From Clusia tigrina (Eukaryota; Arthropoda; Insecta; Diptera; Clusiidae): a stretch of 64,000 nt of DNA. This document shows positions 20,854 through 32,299 of the stretch, in pieces. The position numbers were made by a program, and so were the translations under genes. The stretch spans positions 134,064,014-134,128,013 of the forward strand of contig OV050031.1 in assembly GCA_920105625.2 (NCBI GenBank), given 5' to 3'. The notes under the pieces were generated by a model that was given only the letters and a program-made list of their open reading frames with translations, made no database searches and was not told where the DNA came from. Within the stretch, counting starts at the first letter, position 1. Each line of letters opens with the position of its first letter.

Positions 20854-23110
20854 CAGTGGTGAACGCAGAAAAAAATGTTGGGGGGGTTTTAGTTAAAAAA
20901 ACAATGTTTCATTATTTTATTTACAAATTTAAGTCTAATCTTCTTTTATTTTGGGCCATAACATTTAACATGTTGCTCCAATCTTTAAAAAACGATGCAC
21001 TGTTTTGAAAATTTTTGCATCGCAACAATTCAACGCGTCTTCCAACGCTGTACAGATCAATGGGAATAAATCGTTAAATAAAGAAAGGGATTCTAAATGC
21101 TCCACCCAACGTGTTTCGCAGAATTTAAGTAACCTCACTTGCTTTGAGGTTGAAAAGGATTCTAAAATAAGATTTTTGAGCAGTGTGCCTGCTTTAGTTG
21201 ACATCCGAAAAAGATTTACGGTCTCTTTCATGGAAACAATACAATTTCTTATAGCAGGTATTTTGCAAGTCGTTGCGATGGCTAAATTCAAGCTGTGATT
21301 AGCACAGTGCACATAAAGAGCCGCTGGATATAAATTTTGGATGACACTAGCACAACCTTTGACATGTCCATTCATCGACCGCGCTCCGTCATAACCTTTA
21401 GAAAAAAAAAAAAAATTAATTTAACTGTCCCAAAAATAGAAGAGTTGAAAACTCACCTTGACCCCTTATGTGTGCAAAACTTAGTTTAAGTTCTTTTAAT
21501 TTATCAATCAGCACATTCGCAAGACCGCTGCCAGTTGTATCCTCAACAGGAACAAAACATAAAAAGTCCTCTCTCAGTTTTTCCTCATTATCAAAACGAT
21601 CAACATACCGTATACAAATTGAAAATTGCTCAATGCCACTGACATCCGTTGTTTCATCAGCAATTATTGCAAAGCATTGAGATTTATTAATACGGTTAGT
21701 AATTTTTTTTTGCATTATTTGTCCTGCTATTTCAATAATTTCATTTTGGATGCGCCAACTGAAATAAGTAGCATTTCGTGCTGCAGTTTCAACATGCTTT
21801 TTTAAATTTTCGTCGCCACTATCTATTGCTAAACGCAAAAGAGCCCTGAAGTTCCCGTCGTTTTCAGCAGGCATTTCTAAAGAAAGATTTTCTTCGTCAC
21901 GATGGCCTCGTAACGCAAGTCCTTGCCTCCCGCAGACAAGCAAAACACGGATTATGGGTTGTAATTTTGCTCGATTTTCAAGCTGTTGCTTTTTGGGGCC
22001 ATGATCAATTTCTGTTAGTATATCGTTTTTTTTATTTTCAAAAATCAGCTTGAAATTGGCTGCGTCTTCCACTGCTCTGCGGTGATAATCCTTCTGCTGA
22101 TGTTTCTTGCATTTCTCAATTGCCGTCTTCCAAGTTTTAAAAGCAGTTTGAACAAAAGCATTTGTCTTTTGGTGACTACCATTTCCAACGATTTTCCAAC
22201 CAAAAGCAACGCAATATAGACAGTAGGCACCATCTTGGCTAGGCGAATATGCTAGCCATGGAAAAGACTTCAGCCACGACAACTGAAATTTTAAGTTTCG
22301 ATCACGAGACGACGGAAAACTAAATGATAAATCAGGCTGCCACACATTGGTTAAAAGCTCATATGTCTGCTTTTCGTCAATTTTTTTGCAGAAATTAACG
22401 ATATAATTTGCCAACTCCTACAATTAACGTGAAATTTGTACATAGGTAAACGAAATATTTTTTTATTAAAAATACAAGTAAACACTTACTGCCACTCGGG
22501 TGATCTTAGGTGCACTAGGGTTTTCTTCATTAATTATAACGGGAGGATCACTTACGCGTTTTAAAACACTACTTTGAAAATATTTTTTAATAGAATTTTC
22601 ACTCATTTTTACAACTTAATATCTTCAACGACCACTTTGTAATGACGCTAATTACTGTGTACAATAAGCAAACGCATTTAATTGACGCTACTGCGGTAAC
22701 GGTACATTAACAGTCAACAAATTCTTTTGTGAAGGAGAATCGACAGTTAAGAGAGAAATCAGAGAGCTTTTTCATATCTGTTGTCTTATTCTTGCTTACG
22801 ATGCTCAAAAGAGATTGCAAAAATATAAGGAAAATGCAAAAACGGCACAAGAACAAAACGCACGTACGCACATCATTCATTTGTTCTCGTTTTATTCACG
22901 CTCTTATCATTAGTGACTAATGTATTCATTTATTTTACATATTCATATATCGTCGGCATAAAGATTGCTTTGAAAACAACAAATTACAATTTTTCAAATG
23001 ACTATTTAGTATTCTATTTTTTTGTTAAACAAATGCATTTAATTTGGGGGGGTATGCATTTAATTTGGGGGGGTTTTAACACCCAAAACCACCCCCTGTG
23101 TTCGCCTCTG
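20854..23110 (-). mobile_element. hAT transposon with 8-bp target duplication
   Basis: The ends read CAGTGGTGAACGCAG at 20854 and CAGAGGCGAACACAG on the reverse strand from 23110 (12 of 15 bases match), with perfect GCAAAAAA duplications at 20846-20853 and 23111-23118. The CAGNGGCG end and 8-bp duplication are hallmarks of hAT. The right subterminal region has a tandem 'tgcatttaatttggggggg' repeat (about 23034-23070). The element is 2257 bp and carries one spliced transposase gene lacking its C-terminal dimerisation region. Confidence 0.93.
20965..22606 (-). CDS. hAT transposase (TTF zinc finger, DUF4371), C-terminally truncated, three exons
   Basis: Exons on the minus strand: 22606-22490, 22417-21457 and 21395-20965, with GT-AG introns of 72 and 61 bp. 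The phases join cleanly and give about 502 residues. Exon 1 starts MSENSIKKYFQ. Exon 2 has a TTF-type zinc-finger region (FPWLAYSPSQDGAYCLYCVAFG) and the RNase H-like core start, IIADETTDVSG, where an acidic catalytic residue is expected. The splice restores a GQGYDGARSMNG motif conserved in this ZMYM1/ZNF862-like hAT group, followed by VHCANHSLNLA. Relatives are usually longer and end in a hATC dimerisation domain, and here a stop at 20965 comes first. So it is probably inactive, though all exons are open. Confidence 0.85.
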
Positions 23111-23118
23111 GCAAAAAA

Positions 23119-23394
23119 GAACTTTGCGAGACAGTTTTTGTAGGGCAGTAAAGTCGGTGCCGAGGAGTTTTTACTTTTTAGATAGGAGTAGGAAGCATCG
23201 GTAAAATTTGAATGAGTCCTCAAAAAATGTGTTTATATTTGCATAAAAATATGCAATAAAATAATATATACATTTGCAAATAATTAAAAGATATAAAATA
23301 TAAAAAAATCTAACTAACAGTATAAGTGAGTAAATTATAGATTAAATAAAATTAATGAAATAAATATTTCGATATATTTATTATAAACGGTGAG
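23119..23394. other. AT-rich non-coding stretch
   Basis: Rich in 'aaataaaat' runs. Nothing recognised. Confidence 0.4.
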
Positions 23395-23690
23395 CTCAAA
23401 CATTTTAATGCTGCCTGACTATCAGATACTTTCGCAATGATTGACTTGCTGTCAATAGTTATCTGGGAACATCACTCAATAGCGTCAATTTCTGCTTGAA
23501 AAATTCTTGTAAAGGAATCTACTGGTTCCCAGTAGTTGGAAAACAATGATTTCCTTTCCAACCACTCCTGCCTCTAGTATAACGTTGATTGCTGTCGTCG
23601 GACAGGGGAACATTGCTCCAGTGATAACAAGGCATACATTATAGATTTCGGTGTCTTCAGTCTTTTTCACCTACTTTTCACTTTTAAGTG
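23395..23690 (-). pseudogene. R1/LOA-type LINE fragment with RNase H
   Basis: The minus strand reads YNVCLVITGAM...CPTTAINVILEAGV, typical of the region after the RT in R1-clade LINEs. A second frame with QAEIDAIE and SDSQAALKCL then looks like the RNase H domain that some of these LINEs carry. Only about 300 bp survives, with stops. Confidence 0.6.
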
Positions 23691-23699
23691 TTTTTTCAC

Positions 23700-24060
23700 C
23701 TCCTTCAGCTTCAGTCAATATACTCTTAGGTAGAGTTTTTATTCAATTAGAAGTGAAATGATAATTATCTATTCCTTTATTGTCGAGACCTCTAATTTTT
23801 TTATTCGTAAGGCCTGTTTTCAAATGTAACTATAAAAGTGTCTTAGCGACATGATATTTAATTACATCATAATAATATACTCGTATAATAGTAATAAGTA
23901 ACATTTTTAAAAATCATTTTATAGAAACACACAATTGAGTAAAACTAGTAAAAAGCAACGAATCGACATAACTATAGGGAATAATCCCAATAAATACAAA
24001 GTTAAAAAGTATTATAACAATTATAACAAAGCAATACAGCTTGTCTATAAATTCTTTATA
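23700..24060. other. Non-coding stretch, possibly LINE 3' region
   Basis: No coding frame. Its right part may be the 3' UTR of the LINE that follows. Confidence 0.35.
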
Positions 24061-26570
24061 CTTGAAAGTAGTTTTTAAGCTCATTTTCCAATTTCACAAT
24101 ATTGCCAATACTTCGCAGACGTACAGGAAGTGAGTTCCAGAGTCTTACAGCGTACACGAAAAACTGACGATCAGACATAAGCGAAGCTTGAACTGGACAA
24201 GTTAATTACACCGACAAGAACGTGTAAATTTGAGATATCTAAACAATATGGGGGCTAAACAATATGGGGGTTCCCGAGTGCAAATAATCTTATGCAGAAA
24301 TAGATTGGTTCTGGATTCCAGAAGTTTATCAAAAGTGATCCCGAAAATTTGGGTTCAAAAAGAGGACACATTATCTGTCCTTTTCAATCCGTAAATATAC
24401 GTTTTTATATAACTGAATAATACATTCAGCTTCCGTTAACTAGCTGCATCACAATGCGAAAATTTTACAACCATACAGCATAGTTGGGAAAATGGGTTGA
24501 CCATGGGAAACGCAGCATTCCGTAAGCTTTACCAACCGTGACTGCAATATGATTACTCCATGATAGATTACCATCAAACATAACTGCCAGATTTTGGTCT
24601 GTTCTAGGTAACGTTGTAGTTTCGAAATGTCTTTTGTATGTCGCTAAACATTTCGACTTAGCCGGATTAAGGCAAAGGTCGTTTTTGTTTGCCCATTTTT
24701 GTACATTGCTTAGATTATTATTAATTTTAATGACACAATTAATAATTTCGTCCGTTTTACAGCTGATGTAAAGTTGTCCATCAGCTTACAAATGAATGCC
24801 ACAATCATGCAAAGCAGTCGGTAAATAATATATGCATGTCATATATACACACAATAGGAGCGGGCCCAATATGGAGCCCTGAGGTACATCTCGAGACACT
24901 GGTAGAAAATCAGAAGCCACATTATTATTACACGGCTGGTAAACAGCTTGAGTTCTCTCTGTAAGGTACGATTTTATTAATTTTATGACAGTGGACGAGA
25001 AACTGCACATTCTCAAAAGTTTTGTACATAAAACTTTATGGTCAACACAGTCAAATACCTTGGAATGATCCAATAGTATCAAAAAAGACACCCTATTTGA
25101 GTCAAATGCCACACAAATATTCTCCACTTCATCGGTAAAAACCGTTATGCAAGTCCTCCTCAACATAAAGCCGGACTATCGTTTTCAGTTATAACATTAT
25201 TGTCTGAGAAAAACTTTTTCATTTGCTTCGCCATTACTAGTTCAAATGCTTTAGAGAGGTATAGGAATAATTTTTGCTGACTTCCAACATTTGGGAAATA
25301 TTGATGTCATTATTGCCGTATTAAAAATATGAGTTAACAAAGGCAGGGTGCATTTCATCAATGCCCCAAGCATTAGACTTTACACCCAGAAAACACTCCA
25401 ACGCATCTGACTTTTCAACACAACAAAAACCGAACATGTTTTCAATGGACACGGAACCACAACAATCTACATAAGTATTCTTCTCTATTAGTTCTATTGG
25501 AAGATTGACAAAGTTCCTGTTTAGATTGTTAAGATCAATATGATTGTCCCCACATTTCCATTACCAATGCTCCAAATATATCTCCAAGTTTCTTTACGAT
25601 TTACCACACTCTAAAATTTTTTTCCGAAATGTGTACATTTGGCAGCTTTCACCTCTTTAATAAGCTGTCTTCTAGGGTTTCTAAATGTATTATATAGAAT
25701 AGATAGCTTATATCGCCTCCACCGTTTGTATGCAGCATCATGTAAGTTAATTAAATTCCTAATTTCGTTGCTGGCTGATCTTTATCCAAAATGCAGCACA
25801 CTTTCTGTGGGACAAATTGAACAAAAAGAGATTTAATGCCTGATTGTAGATATTTCACTTTGTCATTAACTGGAGTCATAAAATATATTGAATTTCAATT
25901 AATACTCTCAAGTTTAGAACACAAGCGTTGGTAGTCAATATTTTTAAAGTCACGGTGACTGTAATATTAAATGTAAAGTCAATCGTCAGAAAAATAAGGT
26001 CATGTTTCGAAAAGCAAGCGGGGAGTTGTTCGTATAGTATAACTTTCTTCCTGCCATCAATAAAATATAAGTCCAATAGTGAACTGTTAGTCTCCGTAAA
26101 ATGTGTCGACTATATTGTGTTGATCGAAACCAATCCCAAGGGTGACATTTCTGTGATCAACCCACTCTCAGTTAGAATATTGCTTTTAAAGTCACCTGCA
26201 ACAACAATATTTTGAAAATCCAAAGAAATTCACCGAATATGAGCTAACAAGAAGCAAGAAGAAATTCACCGAAGAAATTCACCGAATATGAGCTAACAAG
26301 AAGACTCTCAACATCATTGTTAACACTTGAAAATAAGTACTCAATGTGATCTTCACTAACTGATTTGCTATGCAAATTGCACGTAATTCCATCTCTCACC
26401 AAAATAATAACCACCCCGCCAGCGAGAGTCGTTTCAGATACACACACAACATCCATCCCTGAACCCCCACAAATATCTCAATTCATCCCTCTTATTTGTC
26501 AAGCTTTGTCGTTTCCTGTCTGCATCTTACCGATTCAATTAAGTTATAATTACTATCTCTGGAACCCACT
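24060..26570 (-). pseudogene. LINE (Jockey/CR1-like), endonuclease and RT, decayed
   Basis: Reading leftwards from 26570: an endonuclease start (VCVSET near 26450, then a GGVVIILVRDGI segment), an endonuclease core (YEQLPACFSKHDLIFLTIDF near 26020), RT motifs (SFLILLDHSKVFDCVDHKVL near 25080, PQGSILGPLLLCVYM near 24870), a mutated YADD box at 24785 (stop-ADG), KNDLCLNPAKSKC near 24680 and a C-terminal LWNSL-like part near 24130. Many stops and frameshifts. It appears to be one long inactive copy of the family whose 3' end is at 13390-14340. Confidence 0.75.
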
Positions 26571-26579
26571 GATAAGTTA

Positions 26580-27324
26580 ATTACACAATTCATAACGACT
26601 GAAGGATGTAAGTATTTGTTTGGCAACACATGCATGATAGTTTCTCTCTGAACTCAAGAGCAACCTACAATAACAAAACAATATAATAATTTACAAAAGT
26701 AGCACAACTGTGTACATAAATGACTGACCCAAGTATAGATATATAGTTTTTACAACAAAATATTAAAGAAATTACAATAGTTATATTTTAAAAAGACAAT
26801 TTAAATTTACATGTTCAAATATGAACTCAAAATGCAAGAAAACAACCATTCTATCAAATTCATTAACAGAGAAATTATTCCTCTCCACGAAAAAGACTGC
26901 TCACCTGTTGCATTGAGATTAAGTCTCTAATTCTCTGTACGCCTTTCGCTCTAATTCTCTGTACGCTTCACATGGGCAGAGCCTCGCAAAGTGAAAATTG
27001 CTGACAGTTATTTTTGTGTTTTCGAGCGGATTGCCACTCTTATTATCTCGTAATTCAAGTTTGTGAAGCATTCGTTATCGTAGAAAAGGGAGTCAGAGTC
27101 GAACCGGGCGTGCCGTAAACAGATGTATGGTGTGACCAGTTTTACCACTATAACTGGATCTGCTATAGTGCTTTTGTTGTGATCACGTTACGGCAGGAGG
27201 TATAATTTTAGCGGAGGAAGATATTTTGGAGAAAATCCCCGCTAATCCTCCAGTGCGAGGCATGGAGCGCTGCATATCCTCAGATCCCAGGCAACCGCAG
27301 CATTATCGTGCCTTTATAATTGGG
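26580..27324. other. Non-coding stretch with an 18-bp direct repeat
   Basis: 'ctctaattctctgtacgc' occurs twice near 26928-26967. The GC-richer part at 27070-27310 may be retroelement leader sequence, but I cannot place it. Confidence 0.4.
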
Positions 27325-27845
27325 ATTTTAAAGCTATTAAAGATTTATCAGCGAAATTTCAAAGGAATGTTGTGGGTACTAACATTAAACACCATACAAA
27401 AATTGGCGGGTTATTTTTACAGCCACGCCCACTATTGACATATTATTCTAACTTACGACCCATACAATATTTATATTACCCTATCTATGCTTCTAGAAAT
27501 GATATATGAATACAAATTGGTAGCTGTATACATTGGGTCTGTACTAGCTTGCATTCCAAATATGTACTAGCTTGCATTCCAAATATGAAATTTCACAAGA
27601 AGCTTGCGGGTACTAACATTAAACCCCACACAATATATGGGCCTGTTATTTTTAAAGTCAAGCTCACTATCGGCATATTATTATAAAATTTTGGACAAGA
27701 AATGGGGTCGATAAAATCAATTCAAGGTACCCCACCGAAAATTATCCTAGACGTGCTCCTAATGATGATTCATGAAGAAAGCATCCCCAGTATTGAACTC
27801 GCACGCACAAGAAAAGGTAAAGGTTATTTCTAAGTCGATCTAACC
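27325..27845 (+). repeat. DR1 pieces, two overlapping 3' fragments
   Basis: Two consecutive matches to the DR1 3' half ('aaagatttatcagcgaaatt', 'gccacgcccac', then 'ggggtcgataaaatcaattcaaggtacc' to 'ctcgcacgcacaagaaaaggtaa'). A 23-bp tandem (tgtactagcttgcattccaaata) lies between them at about 27540-27590. Confidence 0.65.
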
Positions 27846-27849
27846 TGAC

Positions 27850-28077
27850 ATAAGACTTTGGAAAAACACTTTCTTGGCAACAAATTTTTTTACTACTTTT
27901 TGTTTTTGTTAATTTTTATATTAGGTTTTTCGTGTTAGTGTTCATTACTAAATACACTAATCAAATGATGTGAATTAAAAAGATTAATCTAAACAATAAA
28001 CAAGTACTATTGTACGTAATTAGTACGGAGAAAATCTAATTGACGAATTTTTTACCTAGTCAAAACACTTTTTTGAC

Positions 28078-28081
<4 letters not shown>
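27850..28081. other. AT-rich non-coding stretch
   Basis: Nothing recognised before the TA tract. Confidence 0.4.

Positions 28082-28141
<60 letters not shown>
28082..28141. repeat. (TA)n microsatellite, left part
   Basis: About 60 bp of pure TA, cut by the mariner at 28142. It continues at 29432. Confidence 0.95.
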
Positions 28142-28142
<1 letters not shown>

Positions 28143-29431
28143 GAGGGCGGATTGATATTGAAGCTATCTAGCGCTAGATGGCAGCACAAACACAAAAACT
28201 TTTTGTTTTTAGAAACTGTGAATTGTCAAACGTCAGCTGTTAAAATATGACCCAAATTCATCGATTAGTTTATTTGTTGTAGTCGTTTGAAGTAAGCAAC
28301 TTTTGTGTTTCTTGAAAAATGGAAAAAAGCGAATTTCGTGCAGTGATTAAACACTATTATTTGAAAGCGAAAACGGCGAAAGAGAAAAAAGAAAAGCTCA
28401 ATAAACATTACGGTGAGTCTGCTCCGTCAGATTACATGGTAAAATATTGGATTGCTGAATTTAAACGCGGCCGAACAAGCACTGCAACAAAAGCATCAAC
28501 AGGAAGGCCAAAAGAGGTGGTTACTGAAGAAAATATCAAAAAATTCTCGATATCGTTATGAATGATCGCCGAGTCAAGTTGCGTGAGGTTGTTGAAATGG
28601 TAAACATATCATATGAACGTGTGTTCAACATTTTGCATGCTCATTTGCATATGAAAAAGCTATCGGCAAGATGGGTGCCCCGTTTGCTCAGTGTCGAACA
28701 AAAACGAGTTCGACAGACCACTTCACAGCGGTGTTTTGACATGATAAAGCGTAATCCTGTTGATATTTGGCGTCGATTAATAACTGTTGATGAAACGTGG
28801 GTCAACCACTACACACCTAAAACCAAAAATCAATCGAAACAATGGGTGGAAGCTGGTGGAAGTGCTCCGAAGAAGGCGAAGGCAGTGAAATCGGCTGGCA
28901 AGGCTATGGCCACTGTATTTTGGGATGCACACGGAATATTGCTCATCGATTATCTTGAAAAAGGATCCACAATCACAGGAAAGTATTATCGTGCATTATT
29001 GGATCAATTGATTGATGCAATCAAGGAAAAACGACCACATTTAAAGAAGAAAAAAATGCTCTTTCTTCAAGACAACGCACCAGTTCACACAGCATTAGAT
29101 ACGATGCTAAAATTACGTGAAATACACTTCGAATTGCTTAATCATCCACCTTATAGTCCAGATTTAGTTCCTAGTGACTTTTTCCTGTTTCCAAACTTGA
29201 AAAAATGGCTCGCAGGAAAAAGATTCATCTCAAACGAAGAAGTGATTACCGAAACTAACGCGTATTTTGAGGGGTTCCCGAAATCGTATTATTCAGATGG
29301 TATAAAAAAGTTGGAATATCGTCTTACTAAGTGTGTCCAAGTAAAAGGAGACTATGTTGAGAAATAAATGGTTTTTGAAAAAAAAAATGTTTTTTTCCTA
29401 CTTAGGTAGCTTCAATATCAATCCGTCCTCG
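28142..29431 (+). mobile_element. irritans-group mariner, copy 1 (Mar-I1)
   Basis: 1290 bp with inverted ends CGAGGGCGGATTGATATTGA (left) and the reverse complement at 29431 (one mismatch in the first 20), inside a TA tract so the TA duplication is ambiguous but present. Length and ends are those of a full-length mariner. Two other copies lie at 58347 and 62767. Confidence 0.93.
28319..29367 (+). pseudogene. Mar-I1 transposase with one frameshift
   Basis: Starts MEKSEFRAVIKHYYLKAK. The first 80 residues hold the helix-turn-helix and TGRPKEVVTEENIK linker, then a small deletion near 28545 shifts the frame. The rest runs from 28558 with WVPRLL, VDETWVNHY (first Asp), LQDNAPVH (second Asp) and YSPDLVPSDFFLFP (third Asp), giving the DD34D triad. 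The sequence is close in layout to the irritans subfamily of Himar type, usual length about 348 residues. It would cut and paste the element at TA sites if not for the frameshift. Confidence 0.9.
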
Positions 29432-29702
<271 letters not shown>

Positions 29703-31361
29703 GACCTGCCCTTAAAAAAATCAATTTTGGTAACAGTTTTTTCAATATTTTGTAATTTTCTTATTTTTATGTTATTCTTCACTAAATTACCTTTTCACTA
29801 AGCTATTACTGAGAAAAATCTGATAAAAAATAATAAAGTTACAATATCTTAAACATTAACTAAAGATGTTTTTTTGAACGATGGATATTTTTTGCGATAA
29901 GCTCGTCTTCTTTGTTGGTCAATATCCGATTATAGTCCTTCATGAACTTCACTCCTCTTTCAGCGGTGTCATTAACGACGGCTAAATTTTTGCAGAAAAC
30001 GCGGCCTTCTTTAAAACTCTCGTTGGTTTCCCATGTTGATGGGTCAAATTCCAAAAACTCCGGCGACAAACCGAGCCGCACAAAGAAATTGTTAGTTTTG
30101 TTTGAAATGAAGTCGCTCAAGCTATGGTTCGCGAATGTTTGCGGTTTTGAAACGGCCCGATTTTGATCCACTTTAATTATAGGTTCATCGTATGCAAGGC
30201 GCTCAACCATTTTTCTTTTCTGTTCAAGAGAAACATTCGAGTCAAAGAGAGCCAAAGCCATTGGTTCTGCTGATAAATACCACATGTGGTTACTCATCTT
30301 CTTCAATATGGCAGCAGAAACTGGTGCATCAATTTGAGCGTATTCAGTTCCTTTTGTTTCCAAGCCACATATCTCTTGCTAGCGGGCACTTTTTGTATAT
30401 CTTTATACGTATTATACAATTTCAACAATTTCTCCGCGCATCTTGTTCCGTATCGTGTTGGAATTCGTGATTGTTGCCAGAAAATATACACTGCATCGAG
30501 CGTTAATTTTGCACTTTCCTTTGCGTCGAGTTTCACAAAACGCATGTTATGAAAGAAGACCTGTAGGACTTGCCTATTGGACGGCAGTTTGACACCGGTT
30601 ATCTGATGCGTTGTTCTGCCCACTAAGTCTATGTTGTAGAGCGATTGAACGGTTTGACGCGTTTGTACCGAGGAAATGGCTGATGCAGAAGCCGATGCAG
30701 GTTTTGATGTTGATGGTTCTGACATTATAATTGTAACAACCTATAAAGTCACCCAAAATAATAACAATTGTAATTTGGTTTACAACAATTAACTTTGGTA
30801 CTTTATTTTTTTGGTTTACTTCTTTAGCACAATTAAGTAACACACTGGTTGGCTGTTCTCATACGACTGACTCAAAACGTCTACTCATTCGTTTGACAGT
30901 TGTTCTCTCGTTCTTGGCCTGGTTGTGTGTGTGTGTCTCGACACGGGTTGCCACAATAATTAAATCAGATCACGGTATTTTGCAGGAAAATGTAATAACT
31001 AATTCAGAAGTAAGCAGCAACGCAGTTATGCTAAATAACAATGCCACTAGAGATGTGCGCGTGACGTGATTTTTCCGCGTCACGCGTGTCTCACGTGTAA
31101 TTTATTGGAGAATAACATAAAAATAAGAAAATTAAAAAATATTGAAAAAACTGTTACCAAAATTGATTTTTTTCCAAAAATGCCGAATAAAGTTCCTAAT
31201 TTCTTATAATAAAACCTTGTCTTATTATTCAACTCAATTTTGGGTCCACTTAGAGTCGTCGGATCGAGCCCAAATTTTACATGGAGCATTGTGGCATAAA
31301 ATGGAAACTTTTTGGACGCTACTCTCCTATGCGCCGCCATTTTGAAAAATAAGGGCAGGAC
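29703..31361 (-). mobile_element. Inverted-repeat transposon of unassigned superfamily
   Basis: Left end GACCTGCCCTTA and right end (reverse strand) GTCCTGCCCTTA, flanked by TA on both sides in TA-rich DNA. Inside, a 67-bp block beginning 'aaaaaaatcaattttggtaa' is repeated in inverted order at 29716-29782 and about 31112-31178 with few mismatches. The right terminal repeat has roughly 170 bp more between the tip and this block than the left. It carries one broken minus-strand gene. The duplication length is uncertain because the target is TA repeat. Confidence 0.75.
29860..30725 (-). pseudogene. Uncharacterised transposon protein, middle deleted
   Basis: The N-terminal frame (30725-30303) has a Ser/Ala-rich leader, then SLYNIDLVGRTTHQITGVKL and FWQQSRIPTRYGTRCAEKLLKLY. 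The C-terminal frame (30363-29860) has VSAAILKKMSNHMWYLSAEP, ALALFDSNVSLEQKRKMVERL and NDTAERGVKFMKDYNRILT. I recall proteins with these C-terminal motifs as repeated 'uncharacterized' entries in arthropods and Hydra, but I cannot name a superfamily. The two halves overlap out of frame near 30363, consistent with an internal deletion that removed the centre. Its place between terminal repeats suggests it is the transposase or an accessory protein. Confidence 0.6.
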
Positions 31362-31363
31362 TA

Positions 31364-32299
31364 ATATATATATCTATATATTTATAAAAATATATATGTT
31401 TAGAGACTGAATTCCCGTTGAGTTTAATAATTCTTGGGATTGTAGGTGCGTTCTTCGCCTTATCTCCTTTATTATAATTGCAGCAAAATAATTGGTTATA
31501 ATAATTTTTCGTTTTTTAAGGAAATTATGTTTGATTTTGGTCATTCTTGTCCCTTTATCCGCTTCTTCTCTCGGTGCGCGTGGTTGCACGATCGATGGCC
31601 ACGATGCAGACTCGACTCATCTGGTGATGCGGCTCCCTCGCTGGTTTCAATACAAGTGGCCGAGTCAAGTCGTGAGAAATCGCAAGCAAACACTTGGCAG
31701 GGCCGATCGGTGGTAGATAATAAAAATGGCTATCGACCGGCACGAACGTTTGACAGGCAGAATATGGCGTTTGACAGCCATCTGGTCGATCGAAATTAAC
31801 TCCCCTGTAGGGTAGAAGAGTTGCGCAGCAATATACAATACCTTTCGGTGGGTGTGCTTAAAAATTGCCAGAATGGTTCCCAAACGTAAATAAAACACAT
31901 CATAATACTGGCCGCATCGAGAACCTACGGTACTAGGGGTACAAGACTCCTCATGTTTGAAGAAGTCTTTCCGGAGTAGAAGCCCCGGCGATAGGTCGGA
32001 AAAAATAGGCTCACAGCTGGCAGTCCATTTGATCAGTGAGTTCCCTGTCGGTCCAGGGAAACCCGTCGGTTGGTTCTGCCTCGGGTTGCCGAGGAGACAT
32101 AATGGGTGCCAATCAATAGGGCGTCAATGTACATTACATTGCGCAGCGCATCCGAAGTCGATGGGTACTTGTATTGCATGCCGTCTGCGAGTTCTAAGAG
32201 TGTCCTTATCGTGAGATAAGGAGCACAATTCGCCCCAACGGTGACCGTTCTTAGCTTGAAACCCGCTGGTACGGTAGGTAGTAGTGAGGTACCGGGGAT
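31364..32299. other. Unassigned, partly GC-rich stretch
   Basis: TA-rich until about 31430, then GC-richer sequence at 31550-31800 and 31950-32290 unlike its surroundings, with no convincing frame. It could be leader or LTR of a retroelement. It joins BEL-2 coding sequence abruptly near 32300. Confidence 0.4.

Noticed and set aside
31080..31340. An 86-residue minus frame beginning MAAHRRVASKKF
   Set aside because: It spans the terminal repeat of the unassigned transposon and has no recognisable domain; probably non-coding.
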